NCBI GenBank assembly: GCA_964019165.1
Contig: OZ025283.1
Coordinates: 875,501 to 939,500, forward strand
Length of the DNA: 64,000 nt
Direction of reading: 5' to 3'
Origin: Mastigias papua
Lineage: Eukaryota; Cnidaria; Scyphozoa; Rhizostomeae; Mastigiidae
Made by a program: the position numbers and the translations under genes. Below the pieces are notes generated by a model. It was not told the origin of the DNA and ran no database searches. It was given only the letters and a program-made list of their open reading frames with translations. Positions 22,143 to 34,507 of the stretch are shown one piece after another. Position 1 is the stretch's first letter, and each line of letters begins with the position of its first letter.

Positions 22143-23974
22143 TCAAACTGATAATAGTTCAACTGTAGTGCAATAGATGTCAATCCCTTCATTGTTGTCT
22201 TCGCGTAGAGGATCAACTGTTTCTTGTAGGCTCTGCTCTTGTGCGGGAGTTAAAGAAATTCTACTTTCAGGAACTGTCACATTGTTATCTGTGTCAACAG
22301 GTGGCACTGGTACCTCCTCATCAAGACCATATTCATCCCAAGTGCCAATCATCACGTCATTTGTAGACTGGGGATCCAACTGTAACAACCGTGTCATGCC
22401 ATAGTGCCATAGCTGATTGGGTGATCTATTGTTCGCAGTAGAAATGGGATGGAAAGCCCATACTTGCTGCATCTCAAGTAGGGCTTTATTGATGCGTGGG
22501 AGGTATACATAATGCAGACCATGCATGTGTATTTAATCAAGTGGATCTAAAAGTTGCCTGTTTTCAAGGAAATAGAATATGGTTTGAAAGTGATGAAGTA
22601 CAACTCTTCGCACTTCTCCCCACAGTCGTTCAATGCGCTGATTGTGTACTGAGGTTCCGGTAATCATGCTGCCACGATTTATTCCCTGTATGCTAAGCAT
22701 GTATCGTGCTACATCGACATTCTCTATCCCGAAATGTGCTCAAACTCTAGATGGCCTACCATACATTGCCACAGCTTCTTGGAATAATTCTAAGACAGTG
22801 GCTGCCCTATTATTTGTTGAGCACTTTAAATAAACAGTCATCCTGCTGTAGCCATCAAGTGCACAATGGATTATAAAGCGCCACCGTATCAACTTGTGAT
22901 GACCATCAATATGCCTGAAATGCACGTTAAGACCCAATTTATACTACTATTGAGCTAAATGTACACTTGAAAACCTCTAACATTTGGGGAGTCAGCCTTT
23001 CTTCATGTCAGTTTCACAAACCAAATCAGAATCAATAGCATTGCTAAACGCAAAAACTTAAATATCAAAATACTTATGAGAAATTTAATCATTTAGCATA
23101 CTTTTTGACAAATAGATAAAAACTTACGTGTAACAATCTAGTGTGAACGTGGCCTGACATTTATTACAACCTTCGATTAGTGAGGAACTCACCATAAAGA
23201 CTTTGGTGCTGCTACACCGTATGTGCGTCTCACAATGCTGACTGTTCTTCTGAGGGCTCTGCTAACAGGATCCACGATGTCGATTGCATCTCTGACTCTG
23301 TATCATTGTACATGTATACCTCTTGACCGGCAAGCCCCAATGATGTAGCTTTCACCTGAGTTGGGGAGAACATTCAGAATATCCCGCACGACAGAGCGCA
23401 ATTCATCATTTGTTATGCTTGAATACGTATTCCTAGGCCCATCTCTATTGGAAGTGACGATTCCCACTTCTTGCCGACGCTGATACAGTGTTCGTTCAGA
23501 AATTCCAATCTGTGATGCAACATATTTCCAAGAATGATAAATAGTACAAAGCATCTGCAAGTCATCTTTAGGCACATATTTTCTAGGTCTCCCTACATGT
23601 CCCAGCCCTCCAGCGTGTTCGTTTGGACAATTCACTCTCGTGTTGTTTACTTCAGCAAGATACTCAACATCTGCAGTAATCATGTCATTGAATCTGTCTC
23701 GTAGAACCTGAATTTCCCATTTTAGTTTACCGAAGCTATCAATAAGCTCAACAGGTGCTGCAGTCTCATCACTTCTCTTGTGCAGAACATTCAAAACATT
23801 CAAGAAATCATTTAACCGTCTCGTCCAAAATTCAAGTGCATTGAGGTTTTCACTAAACAGCTGCCTTCTGGCTTGTTGCGATAGACTTGGTAAATCAGTG
23901 AAAAACTGCTGGACATCACTTTCAAGGGCTATTCTTGATTTTGTGTGAGTTTCCTTGCGATTTCCCGCTGACAA
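22143..23974 (-). pseudogene. integrase-like DDE transposase, two exons, three stops
   Basis: Exon 1 (23,974-23,193) has a helical N-terminus and a helix-turn-helix stretch (SWKYVASQIGISERTLYQRR) preceded by a GRPRKYVP basic patch. The 278-bp intron (22,915-23,192, GTGAGT donor, TTTCAG acceptor) rejoins SLW to HIDGHHKLIRWRFIIHCALD exactly in frame. Exon 2 continues with [24 protein letters not shown] (catalytic Glu) and HYVYLPRINKALLE. Stops are TGA at the end of the 23,303-23,974 ORF, TGA before AHFGIENVD and TAA before IHMHGLHYV. The second catalytic Asp appears changed to His in AHFGIEN. This integrase-core family is widespread in sponges, cnidarians and fish. It presumably moved DNA by cut-and-paste, but this copy is dead. 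Confidence 0.8.
22915..23192 (-). other. intron of the integrase-like gene
   Basis: Donor GTGAGTTCC after TTTATG and acceptor GTGCATTTCAG before GCATATTGATGG. Splicing regenerates a TGG codon between LeuTrp and HisIleAsp, which supports the call. Confidence 0.75.
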
Positions 23975-24019
23975 GTGAAAGGTTTCTACTGCGCATGCTC
24001 ATAAACCAGAGCTCATAAA

Positions 24020-24350
24020 TAGTATACCCTATGAAATGTTAGACCTTGTGAAACAGTAGACCTTATAAAAACACACTTTAGGAAAAACACAGTCCATAAA
24101 AGTGCACTTTATAAGAAATTAGACTTTGTGAAAAATGAGACCTTATAAAATCACCATTCATAGGAATACACTTTATGAAAATACACTCTATAGAAACATG
24201 CTTTATATAATCAGACTTTATAAAAATAAATATTCAGAAATTAGGCCTTATAGCAGAAGACTTTATAAATTGACCTTATTATAAAGTCAAAGTCTATGCC
24301 TTATAAGAATGAAAATAGACCTTATTATAAGAGTAGAATTTTGTCTTGTA
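24020..24350. repeat. degenerate ~15-16 bp AT-rich repeat array
   Basis: At least fifteen loose copies of a unit resembling AGACTTTATAAAAA (variants CACTTTATGAAAA, GGCCTTATAGCAG, TAGACCTTATTATAAGAG), spaced about 13-18 bases. It begins just beyond the 5' end of the integrase-like gene and ends where the LINE fragment starts. It resembles subterminal transposase-binding repeats more than a simple microsatellite. Confidence 0.75.
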
Positions 24351-24359
24351 TGGCGGGGG

Positions 24360-25540
24360 ATATGAAGGCTTTCAAAGGCATAGACTCTAGAGTGATTGGC
24401 CGGACGTTGGCAGGATCATCAGTACCACCTTTCTTATGAAGTAGGATAGTACATGCCTTTTTCCATTCTGTTGGGATTTCTCCGGAAGACCAAAGGGAGC
24501 AAATGATATTCGTCAGATACCTCCGTAAGTAAGGCCACTGCTAAAAAGCAATACTTGAACATTGATCTAGAGGACAAGGTGAACCAGAAGATGTCATATT
24601 ATGACTTATGTTGGTACCTTGCTGATAAGAAGGGGCTCTGAAGTAAAAGGAATCTGTGGAGGAGCAAGGAGAGGAATCCATGAAGGAATTCAAAACTGTT
24701 TGTTAGGATTCAAGGATGCAAATGTAGTACAAAAAAAGTAAATGCAACGTGCCTCAGTGAAGGAAGGATGTTGTTTATTCTTCGATGTAAGAAAGTGCTT
24801 AATATAAGCCCAGAATGATTTACCGATAAGACTATCATGGTCAAGGTTAGTATTTACTTTTGTGTAAATATCACCATTATTGCCATTTCTTAATTTGTGC
24901 CGCAAGTCTCTTGAGACGAACTTGATCTCTTCTGTGTCACCACCAGACTGTTTAAGTTCTTTCAAAAGTCCCTTCAAATCTTTCGTGGTATTGCCTTTGT
25001 ATTTCGCTGACAGATGCTTATTGTGATTGTTGTCAACAGACCCACAGATGTCTTTGAGGTAAGTGTAAATGGCGCACTTAAATTCCTTGATGACATCACT
25101 TACATTTGATGAATCTATTGGTTTGTTTGAAAATGCTGCCTTAAAAAAGTCGTTAGGAATTCCCCAATGTTATGGAGACTTCGGTACTTTTACTCCTTTC
25201 TTCATACTTTCGTTATCACACTCGAAGAAAACACTTGATGATAGCGTACACTTGTTATTACCCAAATCTCCAAGCATACTTTCATCCACATCTCCACCAT
25301 TATTTTCGCCTACATCCTTCATCACATTTTGACTAAGGCCTTGAATAATCTGGCAAGAATGTTGATGCGCTTTTAGCCCCCTCAGCCCTTTGCAATGTTT
25401 ACCACAGGAACAGTTTGTTTCTTTATTGCCATTTGTGATAATAGGCATAGATTTGGGTGTAACTAAGTTGATTGGAGAGCTGTTTACATGAATAAAGTCA
25501 TTTTCAGGATTCAACTTGCTCCTGCAGTGCCACGAATGAC
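24360..25540 (-). pseudogene. LINE 5' half (zinc finger + start of RT), R2-group-like
   Basis: On the minus strand a CCHH/CCHC-like finger, CSCGKHCKGLRGLKAHQHSC (25,430-25,370), is followed by LPGIPNDFFKAAFSNKPIDS and a linker (DLRHKLRNGNNGDIY; SLIGKSFWAYIKHFL). RT blocks then appear in broken frames with IPSWIPLLAPPQIPF and the equivalent of NFRPITLES. The element stops at the AT repeat array, so the RT core and endonuclease are missing. The zinc finger plus this RT style is typical of the R2/NeSL group carrying a restriction-like endonuclease. Pieces of a similar class lie at 59.5-61.06 kb. Confidence 0.6.
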
Positions 25541-26226
25541 GGGCCTAGAGATATGAAGTCTTTTCCACAAAAGGTACAAATGGGAAAAATAACTGCTAAA
25601 GCAAAGAGCGATGATCGATACATAATAGAAAAACGACATTAAAGTACTTCCAATATAACCAAGTTAGTATTGCAACATCCAAGTATGATAAATTCAAATA
25701 AACTCAAGACAAGCACCAAAATACGGATTTCCATTCCTTGCTCTGTATAATAATAATAGGCAACTCAAAACGGGAAAACCTTGAGCAAGCCATTTCCTTT
25801 TCTCATTTGAGAAACTATGGTTTGTTGTAGAGCTTCTGGTAACGTCCTCTTCAAATACCTGACATGAGGAATTTTCTAACTTTCTATCAAAATGTATTTG
25901 TAATCTTACTTTCCTGGGGGTAGAGCAATGTGAAACACTTAGAGTAGTAGCAAAGTCAGCTTGGTCCATTGGCCTAGTTCATTTGATGTTATTCCCCTGG
26001 TATATTTCTAGTTACCTGACACCACAGAATGTCATCTTCCTCTTGTGTCTGTTAGAAAGTGAACTCCATTTATTTTCTGGCATATTCCTCCACTGACAGT
26101 CAGGAAACCAGAAGACAGACTATAGCTAGCTTAGCTTGTAGTATATACAAGTTTACAAAGCATTGGACAAGCACTTCCAAGCTACTTGCCAGGCAACTAT
26201 AGTCCCTGTATGAAATAGAGTCGATC
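25541..26226. other. no gene recognised
   Basis: One 91-codon minus ORF (25,969-25,694) without recognisable motifs. Otherwise non-coding, ending at the LINE tail repeat. Confidence 0.4.
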
Positions 26227-28252
26227 ACATTTCATTTCATTTCATTTCATTTCATTTCATTTATTATCAATCAACCCTACATACAATTCTACATGATACA
26301 ATACGGTTAAATACAAGTGCAACATTAAAACTAATTACAAGAAGGAACTACGAATGTGCAACAAATAAAGGAAAAGAAAAGAAATGTTACATGATTGTAT
26401 ATAGGATAGATTGATTAAGGAGGAGCTCTCTGAATAGGTAGACTAATCGAGAGAGAGCCCCCCCCCCATGATAATAAAGAAACTAAAAAAACTTAATAAA
26501 GAAACTAAAAGAAAGAACTAACAAAGAAGCAAACAAGTAAACAAAATATCATAGCTAAAATAGAACACAAAACCAGATATCATTATAGACTGTTTAAGAG
26601 AGGAAAGTCAAGGATTCACGGACTAATATAGTATAGAAAATTAAAGACCATAACTATTGATGAGGAATTCCATTAGCTTTGATTTGAATACATTAAAGGA
26701 AACTGAATTTTTGATAAAAGTTGGCAAGTCATTCCAGAGTTTGGCACCAAAATACTTTATTGATCTAAGGCCATAAAGAAATGAATTCGTAATGGGTGGG
26801 AAAATGTCACCTTTCACTGCCTGACGAGTCTCATGATTGTGAACAGTGTTGCTGAGAAGGAAATAGTTATGAAAGGGAGAAGGCAAAAGGCCATTTAGAG
26901 ACTTATAGACAAATTTGAGAATATCATGATGGACCATATCTTTCAATTTAAGAATTTTAAGAGAGAGGAAGGTTGGTGTTGAGGAAGAGAAGGAGGGCTG
27001 AAAGGAAATAAATCTGAGTACTTTCTTCTGCACAAGAAAAAGAGGCTCAAGATAAGTGTCATAAGAGAGACCCCAAGTAGATGAACCATAAGTCAGGAAA
27101 GAAGAGAATAAGGAATAATAAAGATTTGTCATTATATCAATGGAAAGTAGATGTCTCATTTTAAGGAAGATCCCAGATGCTCTTGAGAGTTTTTTAGTTA
27201 ATTCAGAAATATGGAATTTCCAAGAGAGGTGCTCATCCATTAAACCACCTAAAAATTTCACATACCGAGATCTGGTAACTGGTTTTTTCCCAAATTTAAT
27301 TTGTATGTTGATGGGCAATTTTTTCCTAGGGGAGTGAAACAGAACAAAGTTTGTTTATTCAATGTTTAAAGCTAACTTGTTTACTTCAAGCCAAGATTTT
27401 ACTTTTAATAATTCTTTATTAATTTTATACTCAAGCCTAGTTATGTTATCTGACTCATAGTAAATGTTGGTATCATCTGCAAAAAGAAAGAATGAAAGGA
27501 CTTTAGACACATTTGGTAGGTCATTGATGAAGATTAAAAAAGTAATGGGCCAAGAACAGAACCCTGAGGAACACCACAGGAAATTTGCCCATGTTTAGAA
27601 GAACAATTGTTGACTGAAACATATTGTTGTCTCCCTGTTAGGTATGATTCAAACCAATGCAATGAATTCCCTCTAATTCCATAATGACTTAATTTTTGAA
27701 GTAGGATATTATGGTTAACGGTATCAAAGGCTTTTTGGAGATCAATAAATAGTCCACACCCTACTCTGTTTGAATCAATTGTAGATTTTATTCTCTCACT
27801 TAAACTGATCAATGCATGCTCAGTAGAATGTCCATTGCGGAACCCAAATTGCATTTGAAATAGTATATCATGATGTTCTAAGAAGTTATATAATCTCTTA
27901 TGCATAATCTTTTCAAGGATCTTACTGAAAATGGACAGCAAAGATATGGGTCTATAATTAAAGTTTTTTGAAGTATCTCCCTTCTTAAAAATTGGAATAA
28001 CCTTTGCAATCTTTAAACTAGCAGGAAAGAGACCATTTTGAAGAGAGTCATTAATGATCTGAGAGAGCTGAATGGAAATGTGAGGGTTAAGTATTTTCAA
28101 CAGCTTGACTGGGATACTATTTGGCCCAGTAGATTTGCTTTCCTTAAGGGATTGGATTACAAAAGAGACCTCTCCAGGTAGAGTGGGAGATATAAAGAAA
28201 CTGCTATTATTGGGAGCTTTTAGATATTTTAGAGGAGGATCACAGGGTGACG
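26227..28252 (-). mobile_element. CR1/L2-group LINE, 5'-truncated, with ATGAA tail
   Basis: Minus-strand element ending in a pentanucleotide tail at 26,262-26,227 (ATGAA repeated seven times). The 5' truncation lies at about 28,252, inside the N-terminal RT region, and abuts a 36-bp tandem repeat. Only the RT and C-terminal regions remain. A run of ten C at 26,458-26,467 lies in the 3' untranslated part. Confidence 0.8.
26641..28210 (-). pseudogene. CR1/L2-like reverse transcriptase and C-terminal domain
   Basis: Motifs in order: ESKSTGPNSIPVKLLK; IAKVIPIFKKGDTSKNFNYR; LFQMQFGFRNGHSTEHAL; GCGLFIDLQKAFDTVNHNIL; ISCGVPQGSVLGPLLF. After a frameshift come LFLFADDTNIYYE, with FADD intact at 27,484-27,473, and the thumb and C-terminal region in ORF 27,318-26,641 (SRYVKFLGGLMDEHLSWKFH; YGLRSIKYFGAKLWNDLP). 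The frame breaks near 27,534 and there is a stop near 27,360. The product would reverse-transcribe the element at its target site. Confidence 0.85.
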
Positions 28253-28330
28253 AATGTGCATTATAAAAACATAGGATATACTATAGACCAAGTGCATTAT
28301 ACAACCATAGGGTATACTATAGACCAAGTA
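28253..28330. repeat. 36-bp tandem repeat, two copies
   Basis: Two near-identical 36-base units beginning GTGCATTATA and ending ACTATAGACCAA, with three mismatches, followed by a partial third start (GTATGGG). It abuts the truncated 5' end of the CR1/L2-like LINE. Confidence 0.85.
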
Positions 28331-28679
28331 TGGGTAATTGGGTTTAAGGGAAAGGTAGCAAAATAGCCATAGCAACACTATAAACATTGTTGCTAGGGAG
28401 GTCAATGTCTGTAGATGCAGGAAAATGGTACCTATATCTAGAGAAAACCTAATTCTATGGCAGAATGCATTTTTGGTAAATATTCTATAATAAATTCTGG
28501 CATATATATCACAAAAATAAAAGTTGTGAAATTTTATAACTTTTTCTCGAAATCAAGTGGTAAGTACTACCTTCATGTTGGAGTACCAGTTTCATCACCA
28601 GTAGCTGGAATAGTTAGGGATTTATGTAGTTACTAAAGAGTCAGGAAAACATAAGGCAATTCGGATGATTGAATTCTCC
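28331..28679. other. no gene seen
   Basis: Spacer between the tandem repeat and BEL remnant 2. No motif recognised. Confidence 0.4.
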
Positions 28680-31330
28680 AAGCTGTCCTGTGCCGAAAGA
28701 ACTCCACGTGATAGTAATATCTTACAAATAACTGAGTTTCAAATGACAAGTCACTGAATGAGTGTTTGCGGATTGGACCACCACTGCAGCCTCTGCTATA
28801 CAACATTCAGATCAAAGTATAACCGTATCCAGTTGCACTGCTTGGTGACATTAAACAGGCCTTCTTGGAGAAGAAGGTTGATGAGATGATATTTTTGTGG
28901 CCTAAAGATGTTTGGACAGAAACTTCAGAATATCAAGAATTTCTCTTTACAAGGGTGATCTTTGGTTCAGGATCAAGTCCATTTCTGTATGTGTGATCTT
29001 TTGTTCAGGACCAAGTCCATGTCTGCATGGTGCCACCATTTGACAGCACATCAACCAGTACAAAGAGCAAGACCCAGACATTTTAGCTGCAGTACAGAGC
29101 AGCCTATTTGTGGATAACGTAGCATGTGGTGGAAAAGACATAGCAGAAGTAAGGACACCGAAGCAAAAGCTGGGTGAGAGACTTAAAGATGGTCACTTTA
29201 TCATGAGAAAGTGGAAATCAATTGCTCCAGAACTACAAGAAGATGAAACTACAATGAAGAAAGAACAGGGAATCCAAAACAATGCAGATGGACAATGTGT
29301 TGGGTATCCTGTGGGGTCAGAACACAGATCTGATAGCCGTCAGCTTTGAGAAAGCCAATTCTCTAGAATATGAGCCCACTCATGGAGGGCTTTTACAGAC
29401 AGTAGCTGCATTGGCAGAGAAAAGTTTCCATGACATATGAATGGCAAGAAGTGGCTGGGATGGAAGAATCACTGAAAAATTGATGAAGAAGTGGCAGAAA
29501 TGGTTCAGATCCATAATGGAGTATCCTATCATTACATTCAGACAATGCAGATTGAAGTATTTTAGCATATTGTACAGTGATCTATTTGGAAATAACACAA
29601 ACCAGTGGAAGATATGACAAGTAACTAACAGCAAAATCCAGAGTAGCAAAGCCAGATACAGCAGACCTCAGTTGGAACTCTGTGGTGCCCAGATGCTAAC
29701 CAAATTCATTGTAAAGGCAGCTTTGCACTATAATGTGAAAGAAACACTTCTGTGGTTGGATAGACATACATCACTTTGTTGGCTGGAGAACAAAGGAGAA
29801 TTCAAACAGTTTGTGAGAAAAGAGTTGATGAAATCCTTCAAGCTGGCATTCAGTGGAGATACTGTCCAACGGAAGACTATCCATCAGATGAAGGGACAAG
29901 GGACACTACACAAGAATGACTCCAGAACTGTATGAAATGGTAGGAAGGACCACAATAGCTAGCAACAAGACACGACTGGCCACAGAGAAAAACATCAAAC
30001 AATGAAGGAGTTAAAGAAGAGGAGTTATTGCTATCATTACTACAACTGATAACGCAAGAGGAGGGATTGGCTAGTCTATACATGCCTACAAGTATACAAG
30101 TGGTAGAAAGATGTTCAGGATAGCAGCCTTGGTATTACGATTTGTCAACAATATTCAGAGAAAATCCCAGAAAAAGTCTTACTATTTGACAATCAACAAA
30201 GTAAAGGCACCAGACACTCTCTGGATCAAATGTACTCAGCATCTGTTTCAACCAAGAAAAGAGAAGATAAATAACCTTGGTATCAAGATGGATGAAGATG
30301 CTCAGATGCCAGGGTGGATTTGTTCAACAAGAAGATTGGCAACGAATCTATGTACCAAAGGGAAACCAACTATCAGCTCTGTAGTCATGGATGCTCACAT
30401 ACAAGTGTTGCATATGGGGGTGGAAGGTACTCTAGCTGCATTTAGAAGTAGATTTTGGGTTCCAAATGCACATCAAGAAGTAAAGAAGGAAATCAGGTCT
30501 TGCTACAATTGCAAGAGATATAATGCACAGCCATTCAAACAACCTTTGACTGCAACCATTCCACAGTTTAGAGCAACATCAGGTTATGCTGTTCAGATGG
30601 CAGGAGTTGACTTTGCAAGACCTCTGCACTAGAAAGAAGGCAAACATCAAAAGAAAGCCTACATCACATTGTTCACCTCTGCACCTTCCTCAACACTGCA
30701 TGTTGAAGTGGTTTGAGACATGGCTGCAAAAACCTTCAGAAGGATTGAAGGGTTGATCACAAGAAGCAGTACTCCAAAGTTGATGGTATCTGGCAATGCC
30801 AAAACATCAAGTGGAAGTCTAATCTATGAAATCCTCCCTGGTGGGATGGCTTCTTCAAAAGTATGGTTGGTTTAGTTAAACACATGTTGAAGAAATCACT
30901 TTGGTATGCTAACAACAGGCCCTTTGACATACCAAACTGAAGAATTAGAAACTGAAGCACTAGCTCCTAACCATCTAACACATGGTAGAAGAATGGAGTC
31001 TTCAAGATAAGAAGTATATAGTGATGAAGACCTAATACCAGTGAAGAGGAGGCTCAGATATCTTCAGAAATGTAGAGAGAAGTACTAGACCTGTTGGACA
31101 AAGTCTGAGAGAGCATCATAAAATATACCAACAAAATAACACAAGATGACATTATGTTGGTGAAGGATATGAACCTACCAAGACACAAATGGAAGTTAGG
31201 AGAAGTCTTGACCATAATCAGAGGTAAAGGTGGTGTCAAGAGGGAGTCACACTCAAGACAACACCAGGTGGTAGAACATACGAACTTATTCGACCTGTGC
31301 AGTCACTATATCCACTGGAGATGAGGGCAG
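28680..31330 (+). pseudogene. BEL/Pao remnant 2: RT, RNase H, integrase
   Basis: RT starts with PYPVALLGDIKQAFLE (first Asp present), VIFGSGSSPFL and SSLFVDNVACGGKDI. The YVDD-type site reads FVDN, so the second Asp is changed. RNase H part: VLGILWGQNTDLIAVSFEKA, and MELCGAQMLTKFIVKAALHY in ORF 29,672-29,935. Integrase: MDAHIQVLHMGVEGTLAAFR with FWVPNAHQEVKKEIRSCYNC (HHCC finger) and VQMAGVDFARPLH. The C-terminal DUF5641-like end reads LVKDMNLPRHKWKLGEVLT near 31,150-31,210. Many stops. No LTR identified on either side. Confidence 0.8.
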
Positions 31331-31916
31331 TAGCCATTCCAAATGCAAATGAGAAGACAATGACACCAAACGATGCAGCAGTCACAGTAATATCAAGATG
31401 TAGTGCAGCACTGATTATTGGCATGACAGTTAAATGGTTAACGTGCCAGTATTTCATAGTGTTACTGTCTGGTAAGTCCTTTTGCTTCTGTCAAATGTTT
31501 CCAGCCAGTTTCTCCTGTATTTGCCTCGTCAAATCTACGCATTGCTTACTTTATAATGTACTCTGTATCACCCTTTCCAAGAGATTCTAGCATCCTCCCT
31601 TTTTTGATTTTAGGCATGAAATTTTAGGAAGTAGGTCAGGGAGACTTCAGTCATTTTCGTACAAGTTTAGAGGTGTTTATTATCCTAAAATGTTTTATTC
31701 ATTTGGCCAATGTTTCCTTCATTGAATTTGTGCATTTTCAACTATTTCCAGCAGATTCCTACAGCCATGACAGTTCCTCTCTAACCCATTTGATTTTATT
31801 CCCTAAATGGTGGTGCCCTTCTTACTATATCATGATAAAGCATTTACGATGAGGTTACTGCATTGCTCCTGGCTAGATTGCAGGTTACTATTTGGTTTGA
31901 TGCATGTGACACAACA
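31331..31916. other. no gene seen
   Basis: Non-coding, AT-rich. No repeat recognised. Confidence 0.4.
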
Positions 31917-32214
31917 TAGACTTTTCCAATCAAATGAAACTTACCTGACAGTTATGTTTGATTGTGAATCTATGATTCACGGCTAGTAGTGATGGAGGTG
32001 TACGAGAGGCAGCACAGTAGTTCATGTAACCAGTTTTCAGAGTAGCACTGGATCAATGACACACCAAACAAAGGAGATCTGGTGGGGAGGGCCCAAAAAT
32101 TAGACAAAGTATGAAGGGCTGGGAATACATCTCCTTTGCTCATAGCTCACAAGAATCATATAATCTCAATCAAACATCACTTACAGGTATGTCTCATTTG
32201 ATTGGAAAAGTCTA
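31917..32214. mobile_element. MITE with 58-bp terminal inverted repeats and TA flanks
   Basis: Element 31,919-32,212 (294 bp) starts GACTTTTCCAATCAAATG and ends with its reverse complement. Inverted arms of about 58 bases match with a handful of differences. TA dinucleotides flank both ends (31,917-31,918 and 32,213-32,214), as for Tc1/mariner-type insertions. No coding capacity, so it would depend on a transposase elsewhere. Confidence 0.75.
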
Positions 32215-34239
32215 CTTCATCATCGGCTCTGTTGCTACGGAAATGTATGAGAATGTAGAGCTGTCATTGAACCATTGATGGTAAAACACCCACCCATCAA
32301 CTATATATTTCTACTTTTATGCAGTAGTCCTAAAGGATTTATCTTTATTTGTTGTTATGTACAAAATTAAATGAATCTGAATGAATTTGCCCCCACCCCC
32401 CACTTTGCAAAGATGCATCTGACTAGATGGTATGAACAAAGGGAGTTTTTGCTGTAAGTCAGTAACTATGTCACAAATTCTGTAGCCACCAGGCTTGAAT
32501 AGCAGAATCACTTGAAGTAATCATTTCAAAATTAAATGTTGAAATCTGCAATACCTTAACTTTGCCTTGTTCCAAACGCCTGTAATGAACAGCACCAAAA
32601 TGAATAGCTGGGAAACTGGAAACCATATATCATAACATTTATTGTACGCCCATGAGTTGGATGGAAGGATTTCTCAGCGCTAGGCCACTTTGTGTACATT
32701 AGAAATGTTTGTAGTAGCTGTAGATATGATAGCTCTTGGATGTTTCTAACAGTTATTGTAGAATACAGCAATGATGTTGTCCAATATCCTTTGAAATAGT
32801 GGACTTTATTGCCTCTCTTTACCCCTGTGGTTTTGTGGTGTTATTACAGGAAAGGATTGCATGCATTCTCTGCAACCCCTCAAGAGGCGTTTCGCATTAT
32901 TGCTTCATCTCATACAGTTTGTATTCTATATCAACGCAGTATTCCAGTCTAAATAACCACTTTTATGCTCTCAAACTGTTTAATTCTTTATCAATTGCCA
33001 TTTTTCATAAAGTTTTCAGTATTAAGCTAGTTTCCCTACTAACATATAGAGATGTAGAAAAAGTATGAAAATAATACATAAATCAATGATATTTACCAAG
33101 GTTGTGACCAGTACATCAAAAACTAACATGCAACATTGCAGAATTTGGATGAGGGTGGTGAAGGAAGGGAGATGACCCTGACCACACTCGTTCACAGACT
33201 TCTATGGGTTGCCGTCGAAAGCAATGTCATCAATTGTAAACTCTCTATTATTGAAGCTACACCTAGTAATGGCTCAGAGCAGGTATCAAGGAACATTCGA
33301 TGAGGAGACAAAGATGACTAGACTAAAAATATCATTTCCATTTACACTGCCTATATAGACCCAGTATAACGTCAATAAATCTCAAGTATTCACCACAATC
33401 TACATTATCATTTGTACATCACAATTCTCTTAGGAATTGGTTTGCCACAATAAAATGACACTGAAGGCCTGTAAATGTAAACTTTTATAACTTTCCAGAT
33501 GGGAGAAACCATCTGACTTATGTGTTTACAACTGAAGGACAACCAATCAAGGACATGAAGTAAGAGTCACTTACCTGCAAAACTACCTACATTCACATAA
33601 TTCTTGCTATTCCAAGTTCAGATTACACAAGCTAACTACAAGTACACATTTCTTCCATTCATTCATAACAGTTGTTTAACCTTTACTTATTGATTAACAG
33701 ATATTAAGAAAACTCTGTGATAACTGCTTAATCAACAAGAGACTATATACAGCAACAAATACCATTTGTAAAGTGTACATTCATGTACCACTATTCCTAC
33801 TATGAGTTTCACTGATTCCAAGCATACCAACCTCATTTTACGCATACCACTCATTGCAAATCAAGTTATAACAACATATAGTATCATATATCATACATTA
33901 TTAACTCCACACGTCTATATCCCAGTGTCACACTTCCATATCCACTCCACTTTGTACTAGAAGTTGTTTCAGTCAAAGCAGAAACTGACATAATTTTCAA
34001 TAACCATTGAATCTCCTCTAATTTACTACAGAAGTCAGACACAGATTCAAGTGATAATAAATGGAAAGTGGCAACACAGAAAGAACCATGCACATCAAAC
34101 AGGCAAAGACAATAAAAACCAAACACTAAAAGAAAAACTGAACACAATACAAGGGCAAACATTACAAACAGTCACATGTAATACCTGCTTTATATACTTG
34201 ATGACCAAAAGCATACCATTCATGAAATGAATGACAAAT
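32215..34239. other. no gene recognised
   Basis: Two kilobases without a supported gene. Short ORFs lack family motifs. May be intron or intergenic DNA. Confidence 0.45.
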
Positions 34240-34507
34240 TCATCATCATCATCATCTGGTGCCATCTGCTCCCAGCAGGTTGGCTGTCATGGATCTCCAT
34301 CTCCCTCGGTCTTGTGCCACCCTGATACACTCGTTGTACTTTATTCCTATCCATTCTGTGATGTTGTCTGCCCATATGAGTCGTTGTTTACCTCTACTTC
34401 GTTTCTCCATTAATCTTTCCATCTAGTAGCAATCTGTGAATGTCATCTCTCCTCACTAAGTGTCCAAAATACGCTAGTTTTCTTCTTTTCATACTTTCTA
34501 CTAGCAT

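Noticed and set aside
24690..24977. Host gene candidate with basic composition
   Set aside because: It continues in frame order from a LINE zinc finger into RT motifs, so it is LINE sequence.
26227..26262. Pentanucleotide repeat as an independent satellite or CRISPR-like array
   Set aside because: It is the 3' tail of the CR1/L2-like LINE; there are no spacers.
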